Source: Przewalskia tangutica
Lineage: Eukaryota > Streptophyta > Magnoliopsida > Solanales > Solanaceae
Assembly: GCA_029844215.1 (NCBI GenBank)
Contig: JAQGDG010000157.1
Location: 62,001 to 126,000, forward strand
DNA: 64,000 bases
Direction: 5' to 3'
Of the stretch, positions 22,259-33,347 are shown one piece after another. A program made the position numbers and the translations under genes. The first letter of the stretch is position 1, and every line of letters starts with the position of its first letter. Below the pieces are notes generated by a model, which did not search any database, was not told the DNA's origin, and worked only from the letters and a program-made list of their open reading frames with translations.

Positions 22259-23289
22259 ATATTTGTTGGTTACACAATGGATGTACGAAAATAGTATACA
22301 ACTATTACTAGTGCTTCGAAAGGATAAACAATAATGAATTACTATAGTTAACAAATTTGTAGCTAATAAGAGTTGTGACTACAATAAACTTGTGAGTTCT
22401 TGATCTTCTGTCTTGTATCAATCTTTGGATCTGCCGTCCTGGATCTTCGTTCCTACTGCAACAAGCTCCTTGATCTTGATATCCTAAAACCAAGAGACAC
22501 TAAATCTCTACTTGTTATAACTATCTTTGAGTCAGTGTTAGCATCCCTAAGACATTATTGCCGTGTATATCATTTTACATTTATGGGCAAATCGTCCCAA
22601 GATAAAACAACATCAAACAAATGAGCAAAGAAAACTCAAGTGTTTCTAAAGAAGAACCTTTGAGTGTGTGAAAGTATGCTAGAGATGAAGAAATTTAGAA
22701 AAATCTGAACTAAACAAGAGTGAAACGTGTTCTTCAATTGAGCGAAGGGTTTCAATTTATAGTGTGTGTAAGATGACCTCTCATCTAGCCAACTAATGAC
22801 AATCAAGGCCATGTAATGACACTTATTGAGAGGTTATGATTCAGCCAAATAATGGCTGAATTCAAGTGCCAAGTAATGGAGGATCAATGCTCCAAAACCA
22901 GCCCAAAAGTCAGAAATATTTTGTCTTCCGTCGACCTCACTGCCATCGAAGCACCGCGGCCCTGCCTGGGAGGCGCCGCGACACCTGAATTCCAGTAACC
23001 AACCAGCCACCCATGGCTTCGCGACGATTTCCGACTCGTTTCATCTTTTACACGTCGTATACTTTTTTCTTCATTTACCAGCGTGAAACACTTGTCGTTT
23101 GGCCAACAACCGTCTATTATTCCATGTCTCAAACATTTTATTTACGTACAAATATCTCTTTCACTAAGAAAATTTACGATCCTTCGTACGTGTGTGGAAA
23201 CGACGTTTTCGACGTGCGGGGCCACAATTGTTCGAGTCATAAACAGTAAGATTAACTTTAATCCACGTTAATAAATTTCCAACAATATT
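22259..23289 (-). mobile_element. Solo LTR, copia-like, with ATATT target duplications
   Basis: The LTR is 22264-23284 (1,021 bp) and runs TGTTGG...CCAACA, a 6-bp inverted terminal repeat. It is flanked by ATATT at 22259-22263 and 23285-23289. No internal retrotransposon sequence adjoins it, so it is a solo LTR from recombination between two LTRs. A TATA box (CACTATAAATTG on the minus strand, 22753-22764) gives the orientation. Upstream of it on that strand is the GC motif CAGGGCCGCGGTGC (22951-22964). Assignment to copia rests on the termini and layout only. Confidence 0.75.
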
Positions 23290-23357
23290 TATCTTCATTC
23301 AGTAGAAAATATAAAATAAAGTAAAAAAATTAAATGTTCTTACTTTGACATAGTTCA

Positions 23358-24003
23358 ACATGTGTTGCTTAGTATCTATTGGCACAGCTGTAGGCGTTTT
23401 GTCGGGTTCGTACAAACAGTGAAATTTGAAAATTTATGTTTCAAACCCGACATGGCGGTCAAACTGTAGTATGATTATATAATGTAAATAATACAAAACA
23501 ATAATGTAATACTTCGAACGAAGACTTACATTGTAGATAACAATCTAAAAACTGGAGTTTTGTGTAGTCCTAGGGTGCGCACGCAAATGTCCCTCGATTT
23601 GCAAGTCAAAACTTTGATGTAATTTGCTAAGTCTTGGAATGCTAGGGATTCCAGCAGAGCTTTAGAAGAGAATATTGTCTTGGTTTTGGTGTAGTGGAAT
23701 GGGAGGAGGAACCCTCTTATTTATAGTTGAAAAGGACAACTTAGGGTTCCCCATGGGCCAGCTCTTTTAACAACTCAGCAGTCTGGGCCAGCCTTGGATT
23801 CACTGGACGCGCATGTTTTGGCACCGCGGCCCTGAATCAATGGCGCCGCGGCCCTGTCCCATTTTCTGCCTTGTTTCCATTTCTAATGTCCCGGTCATCA
23901 ACCGAACATATATATAATCTCTTTCTAATTACATCCTTCAATCGACGGAATATTTGACTTAGTTTTACCCTTCAGGCCTTTACATATCGACACTAACAAC
24001 ATT
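23358..24003 (-). mobile_element. Probable second solo LTR
   Basis: The candidate LTR is 23363-23998, running TGTTGC...CTAACA on the plus strand, with ACATG before and ACATT after (four of five bases match). A minus-strand TATA box (AACTATAAATAA, 23717-23728) and a GC motif shared with the LTR at 22264-23284 (GCACCGCGGCCCTG at 23821-23834, and a second copy at 23843-23856) support a promoter. The duplication mismatch leaves the right boundary open: it could instead join the sequence to its right. Confidence 0.4.
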
Positions 24004-25082
24004 AGGGTCTTCACGGTACTCCTAGAATGCGTCGGAAGACGAACTCAATATGTAATGTTTAGCTACACGAAACATGTGAACTGAAACTCTATGTGGGAAG
24101 ATAAAATCCTTTCATTTACGACACACTAAATCAAGCTTAGGATTTGTCAAGTGTCTATCCAAATGACTTGATCATTATAACTCATCTATATTAGTTGACA
24201 ACAGGATCATATCAAAGACATGTCTATTGCATTGGCCAACGACTTAGTCAACCTAATACCATATGAGTATCTGAGTGTTCACTCGAATATACATTCGAGG
24301 AATGAATCCTAATCTTGGTCCAACTACCACCTTTAATCTACTTCGTAATGCACCCAAAACAAGTCGTGTCTCAACCTATAAGGCATTGAGCTTAGGACAG
24401 GATCAAAGTACATTACTCCGTAAACAGGGTGATATCGACCTCAAGTCTAAGGACTTCTATCTCCCACATGTCGATGGCATTATAGACATATAACAAAACA
24501 GTGCATCAGCAGGGTATATCAATACTTCAACAAGTATTCATGTGTCCATCATGAGTTGCCATAACTCCTAGCAAGTGAGACATACTCCCCTAAGGATATG
24601 ATGCAGACCGCATGTCGACGTATCGCATATCATCGATATCCCAATCTCGATGATCATTAGTCGAGGTTATTTAAGAGTTACGTTATAATATTAATTCTCA
24701 CATCATTAATAACCACGTAAACTCTAGGGATGCATTTATAGAATTTTATAAACAATCAACTAATAATTCAACAAATGCAATTGCCATAATATTAATTATC
24801 ATTAATATAAATACGAATGTATATAAAGTACATTTTTTTCTACTACAGATTTTCTCTAAGACATATATATATTTTCAATAGCATGCTAAGTAGTGTTGTA
24901 CCTCAAGATTTGTCAAATGTCACCTCCTCTCTTTCTTCAAGATTTCTTGCGTGAATATTCTTACATGTTCTTTGCCCTTGAACTCTTTTCTTCTCTAATG
25001 TGCCTATATTAATGAACAGCCAATACATAAGAAGAATTAAGATGAGTAAGAAAATTAATAGGTTTAATAAATACCACCTGTA
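24004..25082. other. Unclassified sequence, possibly noncoding interior of an LTR element
   Basis: About 24004-24740 has ordinary base composition and no open frame longer than about 70 codons. It may be the untranslated 3' part of a retroelement on the minus strand, but I found no primer site or tract to prove it. From 24740 to 25082 it is AT-rich, and I see nothing recognisable. Confidence 0.3.
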
Positions 25083-25824
25083 GTACAATCAAATGTGACC
25101 ATACGATCCAACACCGAGTCCCATGAGATGGGTCGGGAATGTGACCATACGATTCTACCTCGAGTCCCACGGGATGGGCCGAGACATGTTATACGTATCA
25201 TACGATTTATATGTAGACTGCCGGCAGTGAGGAAGGGTTCCACGGGCATGAGGGATGACTTGAGGGCGTGAGTCCCTGACATGACATGACTGCTTTTATG
25301 TTGCGAACTGTAGTATGGTTATCATACATGTCTCTTGTTTTATATAGACTGTTATGATTTCATTTTACAGTATTTTCAGTTTCACATACTTGGTACTGTT
25401 ATCGACCTCCTGGCCGCGTTCATGCCGCAGTAGGTACATCGGTTGTTGATCCTCGCTCTTAGGATCACGTCAACAGATTGGGAAGCTCCGTTTCTCCGGA
25501 GGCTTATCTTTTGGTATGTTTCCCCGAGTTTGTAGGTTCTTGTACATTCAGGGGTATGGCGGGGCCCTATCCCGTCATTGTTGTTATAAAAAATCTTAGA
25601 TGTCTGTAGTACTGTTGTGGGCAAGGTTTGTAAAAAGGATGTAACTGTTCAGGTTTAATCATTTATATATATATGCAGAAAGGTGACCGTTTTGGTTAGC
25701 CTTTTTTCTTATTGTATATTTTGTTTCATGTGTAAGTTTTATTTCCGCTGATTTTCTCTGATGTTGTATCACTAGGGTGCCCGGGGTAAGGCACCAGTCA
25801 CGGGCCCGGGGTCGGTTCGTGACA
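25083..25824 (+). repeat. 5'-truncated plus-strand gypsy LTR
   Basis: Ends TCGGTTCGTGACA at 25824. It contains two degenerate, reversed copies of the 40-bp unit (GAGTCCCATGAGATGGG, GAGTCCCACGGGATGGG) that forms long arrays in RE-4, then the conserved CATTCAGGGGTATGGCGGGG block and the LTR 3' end. It closely matches the reverse complement of the left part of the RE-4 LTRs (about 36705-37330), so it is from the same subfamily. No interior follows. Confidence 0.75.
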
Positions 25825-26108
25825 CTTAGTTATTTTTCATCCCATTTTGATGGACATGTAACATAGTATACCAAGATTTAATAAATCCACTAAGTCCATA
25901 ATTCTAATGAAAAATGATTCCATTACTAGAATTAATTCTTGTCATCACATTAAACTCGAAAAAATTTCCGTATAAGGAAATGTAAAAATCCTTTCCTTTC
26001 GACATTCCAATCTTAATTCTATAATCATGTTCTCACTTAGTAGCTATGGAAATACTGTGTAATAATTTCACCCGATAGTCATGTGGACCATGATGAGTCA
26101 TTTCCAGA
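25825..26108 (-). other. Probable divergent start of a minus-strand gypsy LTR
   Basis: About 25955-26064 resembles the first 110 bases of the minus-strand LTRs (AAAATTTCCGT, CCTTTCCTTTCGACATTCC, then GGAAATACTGTGTAATA in place of GGAACTACGGGGTGTAACA). It is too diverged to delimit. Confidence 0.35.
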
Positions 26109-27560
26109 CATCACACGACCCGACTGCCCGTGATGCGGTGCCTTACCTCGGGCACCCTAGTGATACAACATCAGAGAAAATCAGCGGAAATAAAAACTTA
26201 CACATGAAACAAGATATACAATAAGAAAATAGGCTAACCAAAACGGTCACCTTTCTGCATATATATAAAAATGATTAAACCTGAACAGTTACATCCCTTT
26301 TACAAACCCTGCCCACAACAGTACTACAGACCTCTAAGAATGTAACCACAACTACGACGTGACAGGCTCGCCATACCCTCAATGTAAGTACTACAACGAC
26401 AGGACTATACCAAAAGATAAGCCTCCGAGAAACGGAGCTTCAAAACGCTGAATCGTGATCCCATGGCGAGGATCAACAATCGCGTACCTCTACCGCGGCA
26501 TGAACGCAGCCTCAAGGAGATCAAGATAACAGTACCAAGTATGTGAAATCGTGAAGTATCAAATAAAATCATAACATTTTAAAACTACCACAAATACGCA
26601 TTTAACAACCAATTTTTAACCGCATATAGTGCACAAAGATAAACAAGAGCAAAATAGATATAACGTAATCGTCTTTTCTAGGCCGCTAATGATCGGGCAA
26701 GGCTAATCGCCCATAGTATCATTATGCGAGCCTAATCTCGAACTCCCGCGATCGCGCATGTACTATCTAGGTCCGCATGAGTTATTCCTCGACGGGGTAG
26801 CTAACCTCGATCAACTCGACTCCCGTGACCGCATAGTCACCGACTGCGTGAGGTATTCTCGACGCGTAATACACCCGAGTGATCATCCCGAACTCCCGCA
26901 GCCCGCATAGGTCTTATGGACCCGCATTTAGGTATTCTCGTGACGAGGCGCTAACCTCGGCATAACAAGTCGGGGTAAGTGATATAATACAAAGATAATC
27001 GCTTATCGTTAAACAACATAAGCACAACAAGAAAACCCCCTTACACAAACGTCATAAGACACTAACACACGTAGCATCATAACATGTTTACTTATCAAAC
27101 CAACAAGAAAGTATTACAAGACTATCACAAGCCAACATAGTCAAGTTACTCACACAAAAGTCACACGATACCCGTAGTATCAAAATAGAGTAACTATCTT
27201 TTAAGTAAACCAAAACAATTTCCATACCTTCTTTTTAAACCAATCTTAAGACAAAAGCATGCCTTCCTTTTTAAACCATTTTAAGACAAAACCATGCCTT
27301 CCTTTAAAACAAAGACACTTTTTCCTTTTTAAAGTCAAGTAGCAATATATTTTTTAAACCAGGTGTCTTACTTTTTTAAAAAACAAGTAACCTATACCTT
27401 TAAATCAAGTTACTTCTCCTTTCCCAAAATCAAGTTGTTTATAAGTCAAGTTTCAAAAATCAGTCTCTTAATCTTTAAATCATATCTTTTAAGGAAACCA
27501 ATCTCCAACTTTTAAAATGTCAAGTTATCATTTTAAATCCAATGATAAAACCATTCTTTT
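26109..27560 (-). repeat. RE-3 3' LTR, left portion
   Basis: Starts near 26109 with a damaged CATCACACGACCCGAC (sisters: TGTCACGACCCGAC). It includes the CGGAAATAAAAAC region, a GC-rich degenerate repeat block at about 26720-26960, and an AT-rich stretch nearly identical to the RE-5 LTRs (45060-46030, 60790-61760). It ends where the LINE inserted. Confidence 0.85.
27550..27560. repeat. LINE target-site duplication, left copy (ACCATTCTTTT)
   Basis: An 11-bp direct repeat with 33337-33347. Intact sister LTRs read AAACCATTCTTTTGTTTTC as a single copy (about 1398). The A/T-rich site fits L1 endonuclease preference, and the LINE poly(A) (seen as T) follows directly. Confidence 0.85.
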
Positions 27561-27682
27561 TTTTTTTTTAGGTAAATGCAAATATTATTACTAGAAACTG
27601 AAAGAAAAGTGGCTACAATCAATCATTGAGGGTTCTCAGTCCTCAACGTAATTTAAAGAAGAAACGGGGGAGTAAGGAGTTG

Positions 27683-30600
27683 TCACCGGGTGCCATTACA
27701 AGAAGGGATAAAATCATGTAGTACTCTATAGGATGTTGTTTTAATCTTGTAATGACCTCTTCGCCGTGAGTTTGTGCCTTCAAAGAGCAAAGGTGTTCCT
27801 AGTCCTCCAAATCTCATAGACCATAATGCAAGGCAATTAAGGTTGCTTTTGCTCGGATGCCTGCTCCGCGGAGTCTTTTTAATCCATTTGAGAGAACTTT
27901 CAACAGTGGTCATTTCTCTTAATTCCCAACCGCCTCTTATGCTTTTCCAAATCAAACGGGTGTAGGGCATGTGAAGAAGAGGTTCTCTTGTTTCATTTGC
28001 TTGCTTGCAGAACCCACAAGACTTATCCTCCGTGTTGAGATAGGAAAGGGTGTCCTTTGTAGCTAACCGCTTACAATTTATCCACATGGTGAACGAGAAC
28101 TTGTGGGGATGAATCCTCTCCGATTTGTGACATCCAAGGCTTTTATCTTGCTTAGAGCGCAAGATCTCATATACGAGGCTTGAATCAAATTTACCGCTGG
28201 TACAACACTTTGCTAATCCGCAATTGCAACTCCTGGCTACCAAAGATGGAAACAAGTTTGTCGCGTATCCCGCAAATCTTTCGAATAGGGAGTCTCTAGG
28301 ACGTACTTCATAGTCCCAAAAAGAACCGCTCTCAAATAAAAGTCGTTGATCCATCGACCCAAAGTGAGTCCGCTTCAGTGGGTTTGCCATATAGATCGGA
28401 TAGCAGGCATGGTTCCAATCCTTGATATTCATAAGTGCCCAAACCTCCTTCCGATTGAGGCAGCAAATGGTCTCCAAGCAACTCTTGGTGGTTTCCCACC
28501 CCATAAGAATCGGATACAGCACCTTACCTTGTTGAGTACAAAGGGCCGGAATAGGAAGGGCCCGAACCAAAAACTCTCAACCCTCGATGATCGACCTAAT
28601 AAGCTCTAGCTTGCCCGCATAGGAAAGAGTGTGGTGTCCCCATTTCTGAATGTAATTCGAAATAGCATTAGTGAAAGGAGCAAATTGTTCCACCGAGACC
28701 AAATTGGGGACAAAGGGATCCCCAAGTACTGCATCGAAAGCTACCAATGCCGAATCCAACCTCGCCAAGATCAAATCACGCACTCATCATGTACTGCTAA
28801 GTAGACGGAGGATTTGGATGGATTAAGAGTTAACCCAGAGATATCCTCCAATTCCTCTAGATACTTCATAAGAATCTCAACCAAGAAATATCACCTTTGG
28901 CAAAGAGCACGAGGTCATCCGCAAAGGCAAGATGAGTAATACCCATCCTTTTACATTTTGGATAATAAGAGAAAGCTCTAGCCTCGCCTCATTTTAAGCA
29001 TCCTCGAAAGGTAATCCATACACAAGATAAAGAGCTGGGGACATAGGATCACCTTGTCTAAGTCCGCGCTACCCTTGAAGTAACCATGCAACTCACCGTT
29101 GATAGAAAGAGAGAAGGACGTTGAGCAAACACACTCCATGATCCACCGACAAATATGTCCGAAAGTTGAGGCCTCTTAATACCGAATCAAGGAAACTCCA
29201 AGAGACCGTGTCAAAAGCTTTCCTAAGATCCACCATGAGCATGCACCTAGGTGAGACTGCTCTATTAAATCCTCTCACAAGCTCCTGCTATATAGACATT
29301 GTCCATCATATTTCTCCCTTTCACAAAAGCCCTTGTGATTTGTCAACGATAGAAGGAAGAATCTTTGCCATTCTGTTAGCTAGAATCTTTGTAATAATCT
29401 TATAGATCACATTAGTCAATCCAATAGGCCTAAAATCAGTTACCTTAGGTCCCTATCGGTCTTGGGCAGCAAGGCAATGATGGTATGATTAAGTTGTTTC
29501 AAAAGAACCCCTGAAGAGAAGAACTCCGCACGCTTTCTTACTACATCATGTCCCACATCTCTCCATCTATTCTTGAAGAAGGTCGCGAATACCCATCCGG
29601 TCCAGAGCTTTATCATTTCCAATATCGAAAGAGCTTCCCAAATCTCCTTTGGGGATACGGCGTAAAGTTAGATCGCCCTCTTCGCTAGCTTCGCCAAAGT
29701 TGCACACTTCAGATCAAAGTTCGATGGTCGAGATGCCAAGAAGATCCTTGTAAAATTCCTCTGAAGCTTTCTTACCTCCCCGGTGATGTAGTGATAACAC
29801 CATTAGTTTTGACAAGAAAGTTGATGGAGTTCTTGACATTACTTCTCTTGATCAAGCTATGGAAGTATTTGGAGCATTTATCACTTCCAATCAAGTGTTT
29901 CGTCTCGACTTTTGCCTAATGAAATGTCTCACCTTCCATTAAGGTGTTGGCTTTAACTCGAGGACTTAACCTTGGATTTAAGCTCCTCATCAAAGGGTCT
30001 CCCATATGTGCACTAATAGCCTCCTTAAACTCCATGTTTGCCTCCTTCGCTCTTTGATCAATACCGAACTCACTTATATTCAATGCCCTCTGGTTGTTTC
30101 CAAGGCTTTCGGTTTCGATGCTAGAACGAATTGAGCAAAGACTTAGAATGTCTTGTCTCCAGCATGAAGTCATAATGTTGTCAAAAGCGGTGTGAGAAAG
30201 CCACATATTCATGAACTTGAAAGGCCGCTTCCAATATTATAGGATGCGATAACCGTAGCCATCACGACAAATGTCCGAGACAGTTCCATAGGCATGAAAT
30301 TGGTGGCATTCTAAGGTCAAATCGCCCAATTTTGATTCATAATTACTTTATCAAGCTTGGACCAAATCGAACCATTTGTCCAAGTGTAGAAAGAACCGGA
30401 AGATGGAGTGTCTTCTAGTCCACGAGCATTCCCGAAATCTCCAAGGTCCTTAAGTGCATACGGCGTTAGAGGAGGGCCTCCGCCTTATCTTGAGGGTAGC
30501 GTAAGTGTTGAAATCTCCCATAATCATCCAAGGTTTAGTGATGCCAATGCCCATGTGAGAAAGGTGATGCCAAAGGATCCTCCTATCCGTGATGCTATAA

Positions 30601-30940
30601 ACCTGATACACGAATGTTGCAAGGAAGGACACTTGAGTAATCTTACAACTTGCTCGAACATGGATATGTTGAGAATCCATTCCAAGCACTTCACAACAGA
30701 CCCTAGAGGGATCCCACAAGAGTAGCGTTCTTCCACCATCGATGAATTCGATTTGAGCATAAATTCCAACCTTTGAATCTTTTAGAAGAGAAAGACTCAA
30801 TCCTTTCCTTAGAGAGTTTTGTTTCGTAAGACAAATCAATGCCACATCATGTCATTAGTGAGACTACACACTAGAGCTTGCGTGGCTGCCTGTTCCCTTA
30901 GTCCGCAAAGACCGCGGACATTCCAACAAAGTATTTTCAT
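27683..30940 (-). pseudogene. LINE ORF2: endonuclease, reverse transcriptase, zf-RVT; frameshifted
   Basis: ORF2 nicks target DNA and copies LINE RNA at the nick. It starts at the ATG complementary to 30938-30940 (MKILCWNVRGLCGL), the standard start of the apurinic-type endonuclease. MIMGDFNTYATL near 30480-30520 holds the catalytic GDFN. RT motifs: LMVDLRKAFDTVSW (about 29205-29250), RQGDPMSPALYL (about 29025-29065), and FADD (28914-28925) with both aspartates present. The C-terminal stretch 28570-27683 is open for 295 codons and carries the zinc-binding RT-tail motif with CGFC...HMPY and preceding W residues. Breaks fall between about 30450 and 28570. About 1,086 codons, slightly short of typical plant ORF2. 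Confidence 0.88.
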
Positions 30941-31179
30941 TAGGAAACAAAGGAGGTTTTTCCAAAGACTCGCGCTTTGTCGCCTTAGTCTTTCCACCGA
31001 CCTTTGACATGAACTTCTTTGGCATAACTTCTTTCCAGCCATCATCTTCGCCGGAAGCCATAGCGTGTATCGCCAAGCTATGCTCCCGCTCAAAGGTAAC
31101 ACTCTTAGACGCCGCAAGACACTCTTAACACCCGTGTTAGTACCTTCGCCCAAGGAAGGTTGCGGGTTCAATGGAATCG

Positions 31180-32788
31180 CAGGATCGTAATGCATAGACT
31201 TATAACGCACTTATCACTTGTGCATTGCCTTCCCGTGAGCCGGGCCTGAGGGCATAGCATGTGGTTTCCGCAACGCTGGGCCGCCGGGATTACCTAAAAC
31301 CGGCGACCGCAGAATCGGGCATCCCGCGCACAACCGTGACCGCGAGGTGTTGTATGCTCATTATCTTCAATATCCATCAAGTTGTCGGTATCTGCCGGAT
31401 GTAGGGAGGTTGGTGGATAAGTGTGGGGAGTGGCACCATCCGCGCCTCTGGGCATTAGCACAAGTAGGAACTTCCTTATTGTGAGGAGGAACCACGATTG
31501 CGCTTCTTAGAGCAGCTTCCATGTTGGCATCATATCCTGCATTTTACACTTCATATGGTTGTGTCCAAAAGCCGCACAATGAAAGCAAAAGTCCGGATAA
31601 TTTTCATAGTTAACCCTTTGAGTGTACCTTTACGCCATCGGGAAGATTGACAATAAACTCACTTGTAGGCTCTTTGCCGACATTCACTTCTACAAGAACT
31701 CTAGATAGTTCATTTTAGATCTTTCCTTAGTGAATTGATCCGTAAAGAGGTATTCCTACACGGAAGCAATCTTACTAAGGCCCGTTGCACCTGGATGGAA
31801 AGGGGAATGTCCGGAAAGTGACCCAAATAGGAATGTCCATAAACAACTCATCCGTTATGAGAACTCCTTTATTGATAGCTTTGAGCATCATAGTCTTCCA
31901 GAGACCATATAAGGGCCACCATGAAGTACCTTAGTGCGCTCTTCTTCCGTCATGAACTTGAACACTGTCCAACCTTTGCCATATGGTATGATACGGCATT
32001 TCACTCCCCATCCCTTCACAATGGTGTTCAATGCATCTCTTCCAGGGAAGGGACCCGTGAAGCAACCAATTAAGCAATAACCCCAAGTTTCTATGAATGG
32101 GACTTCATCCTCCACTTCAATGTCTACTTCCTTACCTTGCTGTTCAATAAATTGCAACTTCATTCCTTTTGCTTCAATCCTAGTACCCGCAAAGACTCGT
32201 TCATAAGTCTTTTTGGAGGGTGTGACCTTTGCCATGATCCGGGGGGTGGTTCTTAGGAGCAGCATCCGCGGGTGGTTTATGATATTGTTTTGAAGAAGCA
32301 TTTGTGTGTAAATCATTGGGAGGCATTTCTGGAGGTATAGACAGAGGGGGGTGGGTAGAGGGATTTGTGCTTGGGCCCGCAATAGGAGAAAGAATTCGCG
32401 TGCCATTAGGTAGGGTAGGGAATGTGTCTTGGGTTTTGGTAGGTAAAGAAGGAAGGGAAGAAAGAAGAGGTGAGGTGTTGTGTAAATCAGGGAGTAGTGA
32501 GGGGGTATTGGTTGAGAGAGGGTGTTTGTTAAAGTCTATGTTTGTGCTCGAGGAAGAGTTAAAGACGAATGGTTTATTTATGTTCTTGATAGTTGCTCCT
32601 TCAAGCACACTTCTTAAAGAGGGGAAGGCATCATTAGTTACACTTAGAGAGTTCTGGGGTTGGTGTCTAACTACACGAGAGGGCACGTTGGATCCCGTGA
32701 CATTAAATTCAGACCTCTTGGCTCCCGCGTTATTAATGGGCTTGTAGTTCCTAGGCTCCTTGGAAATAGAATTCGTTTTGTTTCTCAA
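31180..32788 (-). pseudogene. LINE ORF1: DUF4283 and CCHC knuckle, frameshifted
   Basis: ORF1 is the RNA-binding chaperone partner of ORF2. A Pro/Ser/Asn-rich N-terminus is open from 32788 to 32201. A frameshift near 32210-32250 moves into KKTYERVFAGTRIEAKGMKL, followed by WGYCLIGCFTGPFPGRDAL and YGKGWTVFKFMTEEERTKVLHGGPY (down to 31888), which is the DUF4283 core. Further pieces in other frames are a WVTF-like segment near 31830, LSKIASV near 31765, and a knuckle CFHCAAFGHNHMKC (about 31547-31588, CX2CX4HX4C). The start is uncertain because the repeat region upstream is also partly open. Confidence 0.8.
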
Positions 32789-32799
32789 CCGACTTTGAT

Positions 32800-33140
32800 C
32801 CTTGTATAACGGGAAAATAAATGACCCATGGGCACCCTCGCGTCCCGCCTGGCAACTCGACCATCATTAAGAACCGCTTTAAGAGAGACCCATAGGTATC
32901 CGCAACCTTTAATTATGACGCACGGCCATCACAATATTAATGCCAAAGCTCTTTCCCACAACCGACTTCACCTTGAATAACGGGGTAATCAATGTTCCTG
33001 GGTGCCCTCGACCCGCCGTAGTCCGATAATCATAAAGATCCGTAATTGAAAGAGGGTCGTTGGTACCCGCAATATTAATTGAGACGCCTCGCTCCTTCAA
33101 AATTAATGCTTTGCTCTTGGGGATGGAGACTTCCTTGAGT
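32800..33140 (-). repeat. Two diverged ~165-bp tandem units in the LINE 5' region
   Basis: Units start near 32800 and 32966. Shared phrases are TATAACGGG/AATAACGGGG, GGGCACCCTCG/GGTGCCCTCGACC, TAATTATGACGC/TAATTGAGACGC and ATTAATGCCAAAGCTC/ATTAATGCTTTGCTC. A third, weaker unit may follow to about 33300. They sit upstream of, or at, the ORF1 start. Confidence 0.55.
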
Positions 33141-33336
33141 CCAAAGAATGACCTCGATCTTAACATCGCTGGGTGTAAACTCGGATGTATGGACTGTCAT
33201 ACCCGCCTTAGCATTATGACCCACGCCCCGACCCGGAATGGGAGGGGTCACATTGTTTCCCGGGGCAATAATGTAAGGAGCCTTGACACCCGCGACTGAA
33301 TCTTTGGGAATGGGAGAATCATCAATGCTATCCACT

Positions 33337-33347
33337 ACCATTCTTTT
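33337..33347. repeat. LINE target-site duplication, right copy
   Basis: ACCATTCTTTT, identical to 27550-27560. RE-3 LTR sequence resumes with GTTTTCATAAAGTCG. Confidence 0.85.

Larger units (their letters stand above)
27561..33336 (-). mobile_element. L1-type LINE inserted in the RE-3 LTR
   Basis: About 5.8 kb on the minus strand. The 3' poly(A) tail appears as a T-run at 27557-27570 on the plus strand. ORF2 (endonuclease, RT, zinc-binding tail), then ORF1 and a repeat-bearing 5' region follow up to 33336. The 11-bp duplications flank it exactly. Both ORFs have frameshifts. ORF1 with DUF4283 plus a CCHC knuckle, and ORF2 ending in zf-RVT, is the usual make-up of plant L1 elements. It is close to full length. 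Confidence 0.92.

Noticed and set aside
23149..23249. Possible tRNA or small RNA near the solo LTR
   Set aside because: No cloverleaf or box A/box B pair could be made out.
24004..24740. Internal region of a named copia family
   Set aside because: It has the look of retroelement 3' noncoding sequence, but no primer site, tract or coding domain could be found to name it.
27683..28570. 295-codon frame as an independent host protein
   Set aside because: It carries the zinc-binding RT-tail motif and follows LINE RT sequence on the same strand, so it is the end of ORF2.
32304..32747. 147-codon plus-strand open frame
   Set aside because: Antisense to the LINE ORF1 N-terminus. The minus-strand frame explains it, and no domain is visible on the plus strand.
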